Shown here: one piece after another, positions 34,001-46,200 of the stretch
How positions within the stretch are numbered: the first letter of the stretch is position 1
How the letters are laid out: every line of letters starts with the position of its first letter
DNA from: Dreissena polymorpha
Taxonomy: Eukaryota > Mollusca > Bivalvia > Myida > Dreissenidae
Assembly: GCF_020536995.1 (NCBI RefSeq)
Contig: NC_068359.1
Coordinates: 78,514,178 to 78,578,177 of the forward strand
Length of the DNA: 64,000 nucleotides
Reading direction: 5' to 3'
The notes under the pieces: model-generated
Database searches by the model: none
Seen by the model: only the letters and a program-made list of their open reading frames with translations
Told to the model about the DNA's origin: nothing
Made by a program: the position numbers and the translations under genes

Positions 34001-35087
34001 CCGAATATAACGATGTTCAGCCGTAATAGTTCTACCAAAAAGTTATGTCATTCACCACTTGCAGTCTTCGTCAAACAAAAACTAGAGAAAAACAACAACA
34101 ACATATGTTTGAGGTCCACATAAACTGCCCGAACAGTTAGTGTTTCTTCTAGCTATAACTATTCTGCATACTCCTAAGTGCAATTAAAATGCATTTAAGC
34201 CACCAATACTAAAATGAAGAACGGACCAAAAATATTGAATACAAAAAATAATTACATTTACGATAACATATGGTCCATAACGGATTTGAACAGTTCGTGG
34301 ACATTTGCTTTCAAGAAGCGTTTGAGACTTGCCTAATCGATTTCTTGCGATGCAAATGTGACTCGCTGGTAGTGGCGGCAGCGGTCGTGCGCTCTTCCCT
34401 CAGCCAGTCCGGAAGTTGGCTCCGTTCGATGCCCCGAGGTTGCGGCCTCTTGGTAGGGTTCAGATGGTCCCGGCGTGAAGGGACGGGCTCGCGCTCGAGG
34501 CGAGAAGGGATGTAGTTGCTGTACAGATTATGGTCATGCGATTGTTAAAAGTTAGAAACAATTGGAAATAGAAGTTGAATGTGTTAAAATTACTTTGAAT
34601 TATCCATTGCCCTCGTTCGAAACGTCAAATTTACTTGAGTCGCTGCACAGAGGTCAGTGTTTATCTTGTTCAGATCCTTCGTATAGTTTATTCTTATGCT
34701 ATGCCACCACCCACAACCACACTTCAGTAAATCTATGAGGGATAGTTTTCCCGCTACAGGTCACGAACCTGCTACCGCAGAAATACTAAAACAACATTCT
34801 ACTATCGCTCAATTGGTTCTCGGCTCAGGCACTACTTTAAAGTACGCCAGGTACTTAAAGTAAGCTACGATGTACATCGATTACGGAAAATATGCCTTAA
34901 GGCGCATGGTCATACTCCGGTGTACTTTTTGGTAAATTGTCAGTACCCCTTGTACTTTTAAGTAGCACTTGTGCCAAACATGACCCAAAACGAGCTCTGT
35001 CTTCACAGCTTACCTGGTGAATGTTATCCAAACATAAACATTCCTTAGTGCACATTGTATCTCAAATAAACCCAATTGTGAATGCAT
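31026..35087 (-). CDS. Six-exon gene model for an unrecognised 194-residue protein
   Basis: Exons in transcript order are 35087-35014 (ATG), 34518-34329, 33519-33437, 32207-32100, 31274-31210 and 31090-31026 (stop TAG). Phases match at all five joints and the lengths sum to 585 bases. Acceptors: tctgtacag, ctttttcag, tgcgcacaag, tttgttcag, tctccaaag. Donors: gtaagc, gtctca (weak), gtacta, gtatgg, gttatg. The product has a basic, proline-rich middle (REPVPSRRDHLNPTKRPQPR), then FYRNGNVVYVRAQNQLLPFP, HVLVYFPDSATYNGSDLD, PCFDSREMWILSQMCHPSVN and a hydrophilic end. No signal peptide, membrane span or known domain is evident. The start is uncertain because an in-frame TAG precedes the ATG and two exon-like stretches lie upstream. 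Confidence 0.45.
31695..31850 (+). mobile_element. tRNA-derived SINE, copy 2
   Basis: GATGTCCGCTTGTGAACC and TGGATTTGATCCCCACGG (B-box-like) followed by GGGAGCATTCCCGGAAG, as in copies 1 and 3. A family B element follows immediately at 31851. Confidence 0.6.
31851..32040 (+). mobile_element. 190-bp inverted-repeat element, family B
   Basis: Starts TTAACCCATTTATGCCTAG and ends CTAGGCATAAATGGGTTAA, an inverted repeat of about 19 bp. A body with AGGGATGTCAAGTATATTTC and GCAAACAGCGCG lies inside. Confidence 0.85.
32100..32207 (-). CDS. Phase-symmetric exon of the six-exon model
   Basis: 108 bases, entered and left in phase 2, so it could be skipped without shifting frame. It encodes RWHVLVYFPDSATYNGSDLD and VDVTRPGNPRQRR. 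The open frame extends well past both splice sites (69 codons), so part of the support is just a long open frame. Confidence 0.42.
32616..32876. mobile_element. Hairpin-bearing small element, family D
   Basis: Ends GTGTTCTGTGAAAAGGGG and CCCCTTTTCACAGAGC are inverted. Inside are TTAGCCTGTGCAGTCCGCAC and, after a spacer, GACACTTTACACACATGC. Same family as 49771-50029. Confidence 0.8.
33540..34300. other. Intron of the six-exon model, nothing recognised
   Basis: AT-rich sequence with no repeat of the families described here and no exon-like open frame with good borders on either strand. Confidence 0.4.
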
Positions 35088-35094
35088 CTAGGAC

Positions 35095-35244
35095 CTTGGT
35101 GTGAGAGGGAGACTCGGACTACATCGCAATGGTTCACGAGATCATTCGTGCCCCAGAAAGTGGTATCTATGTTGCTGTACTTTTCGTCCATAACATTCAC
35201 CAGTTCATCGGTAAATACATATAGTATTTTTATGCTTTGATAGC
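35095..35244 (-). CDS. Candidate upstream exon of the same locus
   Basis: Acceptor aattaaaag, donor CAAG/gtccta. It encodes YVFTDELVNVMDEKYSNIDT and WGTNDLVNHCDVVRVSLS with no stop, phase 1 in and phase 1 out. It joins in phase to 35848-35718. I could not connect its 3' side in phase to 34518-34329, so its relation to the six-exon model is open. Confidence 0.33.
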
Positions 35245-35717
35245 CTTTTAATTGGGGCAATTGCGCTTTACCGGTACGCAACACCTAACACCTAACGCAA
35301 CACCTTACACCTAACGCAACACCTAATAATCCTTTTTATCCTATATATTTCTTTAGTATCGGGGATACCGCCCCAAAACCCCCGCTTTATCGATAGTGGT
35401 AAACAACTGCGTACCGCAAAAGTGCAAACAAGCCTTTTAATTTGAACCTTGACGGTGTTAATTTCTATATTAACTTTAATGTTTTGAAAATACTTCTTGG
35501 CCAAATGCGAGTACTGGGGATTTTTTTAAAACTTATTTGAAGTCTTCTTTTCGTGTTTATGTGTTTGCTAGTTTTTTTTCTGGTGGTTCTGCTGAAGTTT
35601 CATTAGTTTATTATTTCTATTGGTTATAAAATATACTGATACCACTGCTGCATCATAAAATGATAAAATGCACTAAGTTTTTAATTAAGAGCTTTTAAAT
35701 AACAACTGAAATCATAC

Positions 35718-35848
35718 GTTTCTGAATCCAGATCGGGATAGCTTTGTCGGTTTGCCATGAAACACTCAAGACTGAATTGTACGTAAACTTCTGCGACGAC
35801 TCGAGGAGTAAACAGAAATTAGCAGGTAAAATTAATTCGATCACCTCA
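35718..35848 (-). CDS. Candidate upstream exon of the same locus
   Basis: Acceptor acgcttatttag, donor AAAC/gtatga. It encodes EVIELILPANFCLLLESSQK and VSWQTDKAIPIWIQK, phase 2 in and phase 1 out. Joined to the next candidate exon it gives an uninterrupted frame of about 93 codons. Family not recognised. Confidence 0.33.
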
Positions 35849-36035
35849 CTAAATAAGCGTGTTGGTATAAATGGCGTTGCTTGGGAATCGCAAACAGTCG
35901 TTTCTAACGCCAATGTAACGCTTTCTACGTCATATGAACCAACGTCATGACGTAAACAATCGAAAAAGGCCCGCTACATCAATACATGTATATCGATTGT
36001 AGGACAAACGGCACTCGGGCTGTTTTGTTTGCATT

Positions 36036-37345
36036 CCCGGACAATTGGCACCTCTTATATTTGTCGACCAAATTTTCCAACCGGACAATCGGCACCCACC
36101 TTTACAGCTGCAAACAGTCTTTAAAAGGGGGCGATTTATAAAGCCCGTCAACATTTTGTTGGACTTTGTCATATTGATTACCGTAATTACCCTTAGTTTT
36201 TGGACCTTCAAAAATAATGATATGATATTTATTTTGATTCTGAAAAGTTAGATACAAAAAATATTTAAAAAACTACATTTATACAGGTTTCCGAAAATTT
36301 AGAGACACAACATAATTGTGTCAGAAAATTAAGAGATACTGTACAATCAGATATTGATATGCAATATGTATAGCGTACATGGTTTCAACGAGTAATATCA
36401 CCTGCTTGCAACACACCACGAGTATAAATTTATTTAATATACGTTTGCTCTTTATTTAAAATAATTGTACCTGTTTTATTTTCACACAGAAAGTTACTTT
36501 AAGGCTGTACTTTTACCAACGATTTCAAAGATTAGTATTCTTTTTACCGATACTTTAACACGAACTTCGACTTAATGCAAGGAAATAAAAATCTGCAGAC
36601 TTATCAATTAATTATGGATGAAAAAGTCGTACCTAAATTTCTTACAAATGGTATCAAACCAATTCGCAGATAAGTCTAATTTAAATTATTTGATAACAGA
36701 ACAGTTCGCCTTCTTTCAACGAATGTTTTATCGCAGCAAAGTCGAATACAGTCAATTGTCTTTAGCAGCGAAAAAAACCCATAAATGTGTGATTGCCTTT
36801 AATCACATATCAAAATTAATAATTTCGTCTCACATGTTACACATTGAATCTAGGAAACATTTTAATATTCTTTAAAACGAACGTAAATGTATTATATGTA
36901 TCTCAAATATAATCGAAGACGAGTATCATTTTGTATTTGTATGTCCTCTGTATACCGATATTTGAAAATTGTATAATGACAAATTCTATTATAACCAACA
37001 TAGTATGAATATATTTATACTTTTGTTAACGAATACTGACACTAAAATTCTAACGCATCACACGATATATTGTAAACAGGCTTTTACAGTGAAAACTGAG
37101 ACATTGAATGCAAACGTGGAGTATTATCATGGCCTTATTGCTTTTTTTAAAACAGTGTATGTACTATTGTGGTCACTTTCGTTTCACCATGCATGTGCAT
37201 GTTGCTTATTTATTGCCAGTTTCGTATAATATAACAATGAACTTGATTTGTTCAGGTTATATGTATACACTTTCTGTTGTGTTCTCTTTAATCGGGTGCC
37301 GATTGTCCGGTAGGAAAATTTCATCGGGTGCCAATAGTCCCTGGG
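36036..37345. mobile_element. 1.3 kb element with inverted ends
   Basis: Left CCCGGACAATTGGCACC, then AAATTTTCCAACCGGACAATC and GGCACCC (to about 36097). It is matched in reverse on the right by GGGTGCCGATTGTCCGG, AGGAAAATTTC and GGGTGCCAATAGTCCCTGGG (37288-37345). The ends are about 60 bp and diverged. The interior has no recognisable transposase. Confidence 0.65.
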
Positions 37346-38236
37346 GACCGTTTCAATAAACATCGCAGTACACATTTACGATACGATACATTTTTCGAAG
37401 ATACATAATTGCTCAAGTCCATATCATATGATAATACATTTTCAGTACTTAATTAATTACATTGGCATCTCAAGCGCCGTATATATTAGACGAGCATGGC
37501 GAGCTAGTTCGTCTACTTATTAAGATAACAAAATTCTCTCGCAAGTTAAAATAGTCGTACGATCGTTTATGAAACGGCCCCCGCGGGTCGATACAATTTA
37601 CGAGGTTCCGATTGTACGGGAATAAAAACAAACGCAGGGAGCCGCGCTGTCCGGATACCCAATATTTCTGTATGCTGTGTTCCCATTGTCGTGCGATCGT
37701 GCGAACCGACACAAACACCCCGGTTGGATACACGTTACTGATCGTAGAATGAGCTCGTAGTATTTCTCCGAGTTTTCAGGTCAAGATACGGTATGGTGAC
37801 CGTTCCTAATGAAACGCTGTTCTCAATTGCTATCAGTTCACAACTTGACATTTACAGCAGCCTCAATTCAACACGGTCTGATCTCCGAGCGTGGCCGATG
37901 GCGAAAATCGATTTGCGAAGGTGCAATACCGGGCTCTGATTAGTCGGTAAAAATAGTCTTTTCAGACGTCACATTTCGATAAAAAGACGACAAATGGTTA
38001 AAATCAACTATTATCTAACAAAAAACAGCGAAAAAACGGTACCTTATTTTATCACTGGAGCATACCTTTAAGATTTCAGAAGGTCCAAAGGGAATATTTA
38101 GAATTATTTCACTAATGTGTCCCTACTCACTACGATAGGGTTTGTCGAATTAGTACGTTCTCGTGCTAGGAGATACGATGCTTGCCGTCCTCTACTACGA
38201 TACAATACAACTTGATACAATGACCCCGATAAGCAA
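37346..38236. other. Unassigned sequence
   Basis: A relatively GC-rich patch at 37560-37740 gives an 87-codon minus-strand frame without credible splice borders. I see no repeat of the families described here. Confidence 0.35.
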
Positions 38237-38414
38237 TTAACCCTTTCCCACCAACAAGATTTAAGTTTAAAAGGCTTCATTTGCAACCCTTAGATACTGA
38301 TGAGCAGCAAACTGAATAAAACCTTAAAGACTGCGTGTTACTCGCAGGCTGTTCTGGTTTTATGCTGTTTGTACATAGCCATTTTCACTTTGCCTCTGGG
38401 TGAGAAAGCGTTAA
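38237..38414. mobile_element. 178-bp small element, family C
   Basis: Starts TTAACCCTTTCCCACC and ends GGTGAGAAAGCGTTAA. Core landmarks are GATACTGATGAGCAGCAAAC and TACTCGCAGGCTGTTCTGG. Family C members share a central TGCGAGTTACTCGCA-type palindrome. Confidence 0.8.
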
Positions 38415-39569
38415 TCGCAGTTGATCGTTTAATTCGTTAAATTGTACCACCATAGGTTCATGATTAAATATAATTTCCATGGGGGCGCCATTCGTGATCT
38501 ACCGGGTAGTCAGAAAGCGGCATTATATTTTAATTTGAATTTAGCGATGGTTCCGCATTGTATTTATATTTAATGTAATGTGAATTTCCGTCGCAATTTC
38601 GTCGTCCCTAAAGTATATAGTTTTTACCAGGATATGGTTGTAAAATTTATCACGAGTCTTCGTGCTTAAACAAAATACTTTTGTAGTTTATGACATATTA
38701 ATCCGCTTTTGTAGATCATTGTCAAAATGACTGCAGCTTTGTAAATTATTTATGTCATGCGTAAGAGGATCATCGGTTTATTATGAAAGCATCTTATCAT
38801 TACAAACTTGTCATTATTGTAATAACTTCCTTTTTACATAATACAATCAGCTTGTTTGGTAATTATTTAACGACAATTCTTAATGGTTAAAGCAGAACTA
38901 ATCGGTGGTTGCGTAAGAATTACTTAAGCTTAAATGATGCTGTATTTCGCATTTTTCTGTAGAAATGTTGTTACAGTTGTATGTTTAAAGTAACGTTTTG
39001 TGTATATGTATATCGTTAAACTTCTTCTTTGAGCTAAGAAGTACTATTAATATGATAATATTGCTGTCATAGCCGCGGTTCATTCATATATGGTACAGGG
39101 TACATCACGTTTCTGGTGTGCTGAAGGCATATATACAGTAATATATTACACGACCAATGCACGACAAGGAGCGTCTGTCACGACTCAGGATATAATTCTG
39201 TGATTTTGGCTACGATACATAAATTAAAGGTAATATAAAAATAATTAAATGGATGCTTTTAATTCTCTCCCCATTCCGTGAACGCCTTCTAAGCATCCCC
39301 TCTAAAGGCACCAAACACTGGCTCTGTCCAGACAATGGACTAGGGGTGGTATTCCAGAAACATCTTAAGTCATTTCTTAAATAATTTCACTTAAGTTCAA
39401 AATTACAATGCTTTTATTTCTTTACTAGATAAGGAATCACATGTTTCTGTTGTTATTCCTAAAATAACATTGGCCTAATGATGTTATTTTGATGTAATTC
39501 TTGATGCCAAACTATTGCAATAAAGAATAAATAGTCTCACCATTTACCACTTACTTATTAAGAGCTGTG
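38415..39569. other. Unassigned AT-rich sequence
   Basis: I find neither an exon with supported borders nor a repeat of the families described here in this 1.15 kb. Confidence 0.4.
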
Positions 39570-39775
39570 TCTAGTCCCTTTGAAAGTTAAATTTAATTAA
39601 AGACCTTTCTTACTATATTCAAGTTTTAAAGGATTCATTTCCAACCTTAGATACTGATGAGCAGCAAACAGCATAAAACCTGAACATACTGCGAGTTACT
39701 CGCAGGTTGTTCTGGCTTTATTCTGTTTGCACATAGCCATTTTCACTTTGCTTCTGAGTGGGCTAGGATTAAAAT
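39570..39775. mobile_element. Small element, family C, end-truncated
   Basis: AATTAAAGACCTTTCTTACT, then GATACTGATGAGCAGCAAAC and CTGCGAGTTACTCGCAGG (a perfect palindrome), then CATTTTCACTTTGCTTCTGA. The TTAACCCTTT terminus is eroded. Confidence 0.75.
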
Positions 39776-39886
39776 AACGGCCATATCTCGTCGGAGCCCA
39801 TTCTTAAAATAGCAACAAGCATCTTGTATGACTCGTATCAGATATATGTTACTGAAAAACACAGAATTATTTATCTATAATCCGTT

Positions 39887-39892
39887 TTTATT
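39887..39892 (-). promoter_or_regulatory. Polyadenylation signal of the RGG/zinc-finger gene
   Basis: Minus-strand AATAAA, 181 bases after the stop of last exon 2. I saw no equally clear signal after last exon 1. Confidence 0.55.
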
Positions 39893-40072
39893 TATGGATT
39901 CATCCATGTAATATTTACAATGAAAAATGACGGATTCACATACCTTAAGCAGGACCTTAACAAAACAATATGGAAAAGAAGCAAAACAAAGTAGTACATT
40001 GATAGGAAATTATTCATTCACAAATTCAATTAAAAACAATATGAAATTAAAATGAGAACAACACAATATTGT

Positions 40073-40272
40073 TCAAGACTTGTTTAAATCTCGATACTTT
40101 TTGTCCAATTGTTTCGATCTATGTTGCTTGCTCTGGGTATGTTGAGCAAACTGTATCTCTGTGTTCAAAGTTGTGTCACACATCGGGCAGTAAAACTTGC
40201 CGCTGGGGGTTCGATAGTTGGTCACATCGATGTTTACCCTCGGCTTCAGGGGCCTTTCTGGTCTGAGTCCAC
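40073..40272 (-). CDS. Alternative last exon 2 (zinc finger 4)
   Basis: Acceptor atatatttccag, phase 1 in, stop TGA at 40073-40075. It encodes GLRPERPLKPRVNIDVTNYR, then FYCPMCDTTLNTEIQFAQH and SKQHRSKQLDKK, a complete U1-type finger close to finger 4 of ZNF346 in its CKTCK-type spacing. A minus-strand AATAAA follows 181 bases downstream. Confidence 0.82.
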
Positions 40273-43200
40273 CTGGAAATATATAGGGAAAAAGTGTTAG
40301 ATAAATACTGCACACATTGATTTTCCCATAACTCAAAAATGGGAGACAAATATGACAAATGTCGACCAGACAATTCCGACTTGAATAAGAGATGTATCAG
40401 GGGGCTACAGCTTCTTTCAAAACACAAAATACAGAAAACAGTTTAGACCGATTTATTTAAGCTCGATTACATCAAAAGCCTGAGGCTTATTTGTAACACC
40501 CTTGATTATGTTTCCTGGGACAAGAACCAGTACTTAGTGTCTATGGGAGAGATCTGAGAATGCTCCAACCGTGGGGATCAAACCCGTGACCATCTGGTCG
40601 CTAGGCGGACACCATATCCAAAAATACAGAAATAAACCACCTTATGATTGGTGATAATGCAAAATACAAAAGATTGTCAGAAGTCGCCACTAACTTCAAC
40701 GACTTTTTAATGTAGGACAACATAATTGCATATGCACTACATGTTATTCCTTTTATGAGAACAAATCCATGCGTGTTTGAATACTGTACATTGAAAAGTG
40801 AAGGAAAAGTTTGCAAGACAAACTTGCCTCTACAGACAGACAAGATGAACAGATTGACATCCATGGTGAGTTCATTAATGCCCCCTTCATTTCATAGTCA
40901 TACCCAAGACTTAGCACAATACATGCACCTTACCAAAACACAAACAAGGTCACGGGGTCACTTAGTGCGTTTTAAAAATTGAGCATGGTATCCGCTGTTT
41001 TATGTGAAGACAACATGCAAAATATTCTGCGTCAATGCGACATGTGGGGTAATTCCTCACGTCTGTGACAAAGATCTAGTTATAGTGGAAGATGAACAAT
41101 AAAATAAATAAATATAATTTGTAAGGATGTGCCGTATTCATAGTGTTATTATCTACAGTTGTTCTTTATCTTCAGTATAAATGTCCACTAGTAATAGTCA
41201 TACAATTGTTGCAAACAGATGCTGCTTTTCTTAGAAACTGCTGTTTAATTTTTACTCTTTTTAATCCGTATACATGTAAGCCCACCTGTCAGAGCACAAC
41301 ATGATCACCATTTGTCTGTTGTATGTTGTGCACTGTCAACACTTTTTTGTGAAAACTAGAGGCCACAAGGTTATTCAGAAAAAGCTTGTGAACCCAGGCA
41401 GGAGAAGTGCTAATTGGTTCACTGACTGCTGTGCTATGAATTAACCCTTTGCATGCTGGGAAATTTGTCGTCTGCTAAAGTTGGAACATGGGCCATGCCG
41501 GGTCAAAAACTAGGATGCGGTGTCTCATCAGGGTCTGCGCTGTTTGCTTCAAAAAAATTCTTTAAGAAATATTCTAAATTTAGAAATAATTATACTAGAC
41601 ATCCCTAATTTTGGAAATAAATTGATCCAATTTAGAAGGATTCGAGAGTCCACTAGGCATAAATGGGTAAAATGGATTTTTTTGCCGTTTTCTACAGTAT
41701 TTAACCCTTTCAGTGCGGGAACCGAATTTTAAAGGCCTTTGCAAACAGTTTGGATCCAGATGAGACGCCACAGAACATGGCGTCTCATCAGGATCCAAAC
41801 TGTTTGCTATTCTGATAGTATCCTTTAAAAAAAATCGAAGAAAATGCTTATTTTACAAATTCAGCAGACGACATTTTAGCAGACAACAAATTTCCAAGCA
41901 TGCAAAGGGTTAACCTTGTAATGACCAATGGACAGAAAAACAAATAAATGAACAAATGCGCATATACCTTCATACATCTATAAAAAAAGTTGAGTTGAAA
42001 TTTCTCACACACAGCGAGTCACTTGTATATAAATTGTGTCCATTATTGAAAATTGCACCATTTTAGCTCTTTAGTGGTCAAATATACATGTACAGAAAAA
42101 GGCGCTTAAAAATTGTGTTTCAACTGACTCCACCCCACCCCCATCAAAAATTACATTTTATCAAATAACATCGTAGAAATTGTTTCCATAATTCTTCTTG
42201 CGTCGCCTGCGTGAAGCCATAGACTCCTCCTCCTCGTTATCGCTCGTCTCCTCGATAAACTCAATCGGATCTGGATTGTCGCTGAAGAAATTTGCGGGAC
42301 CGTCAAAGCGTTTCGTGAATGCGTCATTCCTTGTCGGTTCCCTGTAGGGCCTAACGATGAATCCATCTGGTACCCGCATCCCTACAAGAGACAGTAGCTA
42401 TCTGAGAACAGGGATTTTGATAGTCAGTTTTTAATACACTGATTTGATATACCGCATGTGATTTTTAAAGTCCATTTTAGTTGAGCTGATTGAATTAAGT
42501 GTATTGGATTTTGACAGTCTGTTAAAATGCGCTGATTAATTTTAAACTCTGATTGTTAATTCTGCACTCATAATTTCTAAATTGGTCAACATTCTGAGGA
42601 GAACAGGGATTTCACTGTGATCTGAATACTAAACTATAGGTTAAAAACACACACAAGTGTTTAAGAATCATTATGTGTTCTCAAATCAAAAAGATTTTCT
42701 TTAAAGCTAGATAAGTGAAGTGGTGCTATCCAAATACCTCACAAAATCCCTGTTTTCAAATTTCTACTCTCTCTGTCTAACCTTTACGAATGCACACATG
42801 TACACAAATTTTGGTCTAAAAATGGTCATAAGGAATGGAATGAATGATGATCTAACTAGGCGCTTTAAATACAAGAATTTTTTTCAAGCAGGGCGAAAAT
42901 CAAAACCATTTAATGTACACTATTCAATGTGCCAAACAATTAATATGCAACTAAAAATGGAAGAATATTTGTAACAAAAGATGTGTTTGTCAGAAACACA
43001 ATTCCCCTTTACTGCACCGCTTTGATTTATTTATTTTTGTTTTTGATTATATCCCTTTAAAAAATATTACTTCCTTTGTAAAAATGATCTGTACCTGCCA
43101 AATGATAAATAGAAATGATTTCCCTTCAAATCTTGTTACTTCCCTTGGATTTTTTTTTACCTTTGACCTTGAAGGATGACCTTGACTTTTAATTACTCAA

Positions 43201-46200
43201 AATGTGCAACTCCATGAGATACACATGCATGCCAAATATCAAGTTGCTATCTTCAATATTGCAAAAGTTATGGCCAATGTTAAAGTTTTCGGACATACGG
43301 ACTTTAAGACAGTTCAAATGCTATATGCCACCCTACCGGGGGCATAATAAAACTAGATATGTCATAGATACAGATACGGCCATTAAACATATATAACATC
43401 AGAACATACTTTTAATGCCAATATTCGACCTGCAACCTCAGTGTTTAACCCTTTCTCACTCAGAGCCAAAGTGGAAATGACAATGTGCAAACAGCATAAA
43501 TCCAAAACAGCCTGCAAGTAACTCGCAGTCTGCTCAGGTTTTATACTGTTTGCTGATCATCAGTATCTAAGGTATGGAGATGAAGCCTTAAAAACTTGAA
43601 TCGAGTAAGAAAGGTCTTTAATTTATTTTAACTATTTGAATAACTACAAATGCGTGAAAACATGTAATATCCAAGTGGTACAGGGTTAAGCAAAGAAGGG
43701 ACACAGATGTAGCATGTAACACACCTTGAAATCATTTGTGGCAAGCAACTTTAGAATTGCCTGATTAAAATGATGTTGCAGTTAGGATAAGCTATGCAGT
43801 GCCCTTATTTAGACAACAGTTTGTGCGACTGACTTTTTTCTGCTAGGTTTAACTTGAAAAACATTTGGATAATATGAAAGGCATATAGAATGTTCAAAAT
43901 ATAAAAATTGACGAAACACAACAAACAATTGACAAAAGGAAATGATGCCCAAAGAAGCTTAACATTGTGAAATTGCATAAGATTCAAAGCTAACCTTTAA
44001 CTTATCTTATACATGAATTATAACAATAGTTGATAAAAATAAAGTGGTTATGTATATATACAAACAAAATGATATGAAAGAAATTCAATCTATCATTACG
44101 CATGCTGCAAACAGGTTTTACAAAACAAAATCCTGTGTCTTCATAGTGATCATAAGTGGTAAATTAATAATCCTGTGTCTTCCTAGTGATCATAAGTGGT
44201 AAATTATTTTAAAATATCATGCTGAATGACAAAGTTACAGTCCAGCCCAGCACTTTAAAGCCAAATTTGACTTTGAACTCCAAGTGTGACCTTGAACTTT
44301 TATGTAGCATGGCAAGTTAGCACGTAACATGTATAAAGATGGACTGCATTTGTTCCATATCATTTAAAATCCTTCAATATAAAGTAAAGTTAAGACTGAG
44401 TGGAAAGTTCAAATCAGACATAATAAAGGTAAACAATGAAACAAGAAATGACCCACATTGAGCAACAAGAGATGTGTTTGTCAGAAACACAATGCCCCCT
44501 ATTGTGCCGCTTTGAAGCCATATATTTGACCTTTGACCTTGAAGGAAGACCTTCACCTTTCACCACTCAAAATATGCAGCTCCATGATATACACATGCAT
44601 GCCAAATATCAAGTTGCTATCTTCAATATTGCAAAAGTTATCTCAAAACTTTAACCAAGGTTTAAGTTTTGGGACAGAATGACAGAGAGGCCAAAAACAA
44701 TATACCCCCTATCATTCGATCCGGGGGCATAAAAATGATTTTTACAGCGTATGACGCCAGGGTAGCTCCAGAACAGCCTGCACAATCAGCAGCCTTCTCC
44801 TTGTAAGCTTTAACCCTCGCCCACTCAGAAGCAAAGTGAAGATGGCTTTGTGCAAACTGCATCAAACCAGGACAGCCTGCGAGTAACTCGCAGTCTGCTC
44901 AGGTTTTATGCTGTTTGCTGCTCATCAGTATCAAAGGTTTGTAAATAAAGCCTTATAAACTTGAATCTAGTAAGAAAGGTTTTTAATTAAATTCAACTTT
45001 CTAAGGGACTTCAAATGCGTAAAAATACGTATCTAGGTGGTAAAGGGTTAAATACGTATCTAAGTGGTAAAGGGTTAAATACGTATCTAAGTGGTAAAGG
45101 GTTAAATACATATCTAAGTGGTAAAGGGTTAAATACGTATCTAAGTGGTAAAGGGTTAAATACGTATCTAAGAGGTAAAGGGTTAAATACGCATCTAAGT
45201 GGTAAAGGGTTAAATATGTATCTATGTGGTAAAGGGTTAAATACGTATCTAAGTGGTAAAGGGTTAAATACATATCTAAGTGGTAAAGGGTTAAATACGT
45301 ATCTAAGTGGTAAAGGGTAAAAGTCCCTTAAGGTTTTATGGTCTCCTTTGCAGACAGAAAAGCTGACCTGACAGCACATATGCACAGGCCAGTCTGGGAC
45401 TACACAGGCAACATAAGGCAGTAGACCCATTTTTACATGACACAGTTCAAATGTACAGCGCATGGCAGTCATTAGTTACAAAAGGCCAAACGAAATATGA
45501 ATGTACATATGTTAAGGCACAGGTAAGTCCAGATAGCACTAAGTTTAAATGTTTAAATGTTTGAAAAATCATATTTTTCAGAAACCAACAAATTACGGTT
45601 CATCATAACCCAAGAAACCAACTTTGACCCTAAAACTTTGACTTTAAATCATTGAAGATAATGACAAAACATGAGCACCGCATAATGGGTGCCAACGCTT
45701 GGCTGCAGGTGCAGTTTTGAATAAATGAAAGTTTGTCAGATTATTTTTTTAGGTCACAGTGACCTTCACCTTTGACCTAGTGACTCAAAAATGCGTGTGG
45801 CATGTAGAACTCATCAAGTTGCATCTACATATGAAGTTTCAAAGTTGTAGGTGGAAGCACTTTGATTTTAGAGCCAATGTTAAGGTTTATATTTAAGTTT
45901 TATATTAGAGGTAACAGTGACCTTGACCTTTGACCTAGTGACCCAAAAAAGGATGTGGCGTGTAGAACTCATCAAGGTGCATTTACATATGAAGTTTCAA
46001 AGTTGTAGGTGGAAGCACTATGATTTTAGAGCCTATGTTAAAGTTTTAAATTAGAGGTCACAGTGACCTTGACCTAGTGACCCAAAAATGGGTGTTGCTT
46101 GTAGAACTCATCAAGGTGCATCTTTACATGAAGTTTAAAAGTTGTAGGTGTAAGCACTTTGATTTCAGAGTCAATGTTAAGGTTTATTTTAAAGTTTTAT

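Noticed and set aside
37470-37733. Minus-strand 87-codon frame in a GC-richer patch
   Set aside because: No credible splice borders or family resemblance; left unassigned.
45001-45472. Open frames of 90, 153 and 101 codons on both strands
   Set aside because: All come from the 27-bp minisatellite, whose length is divisible by three.
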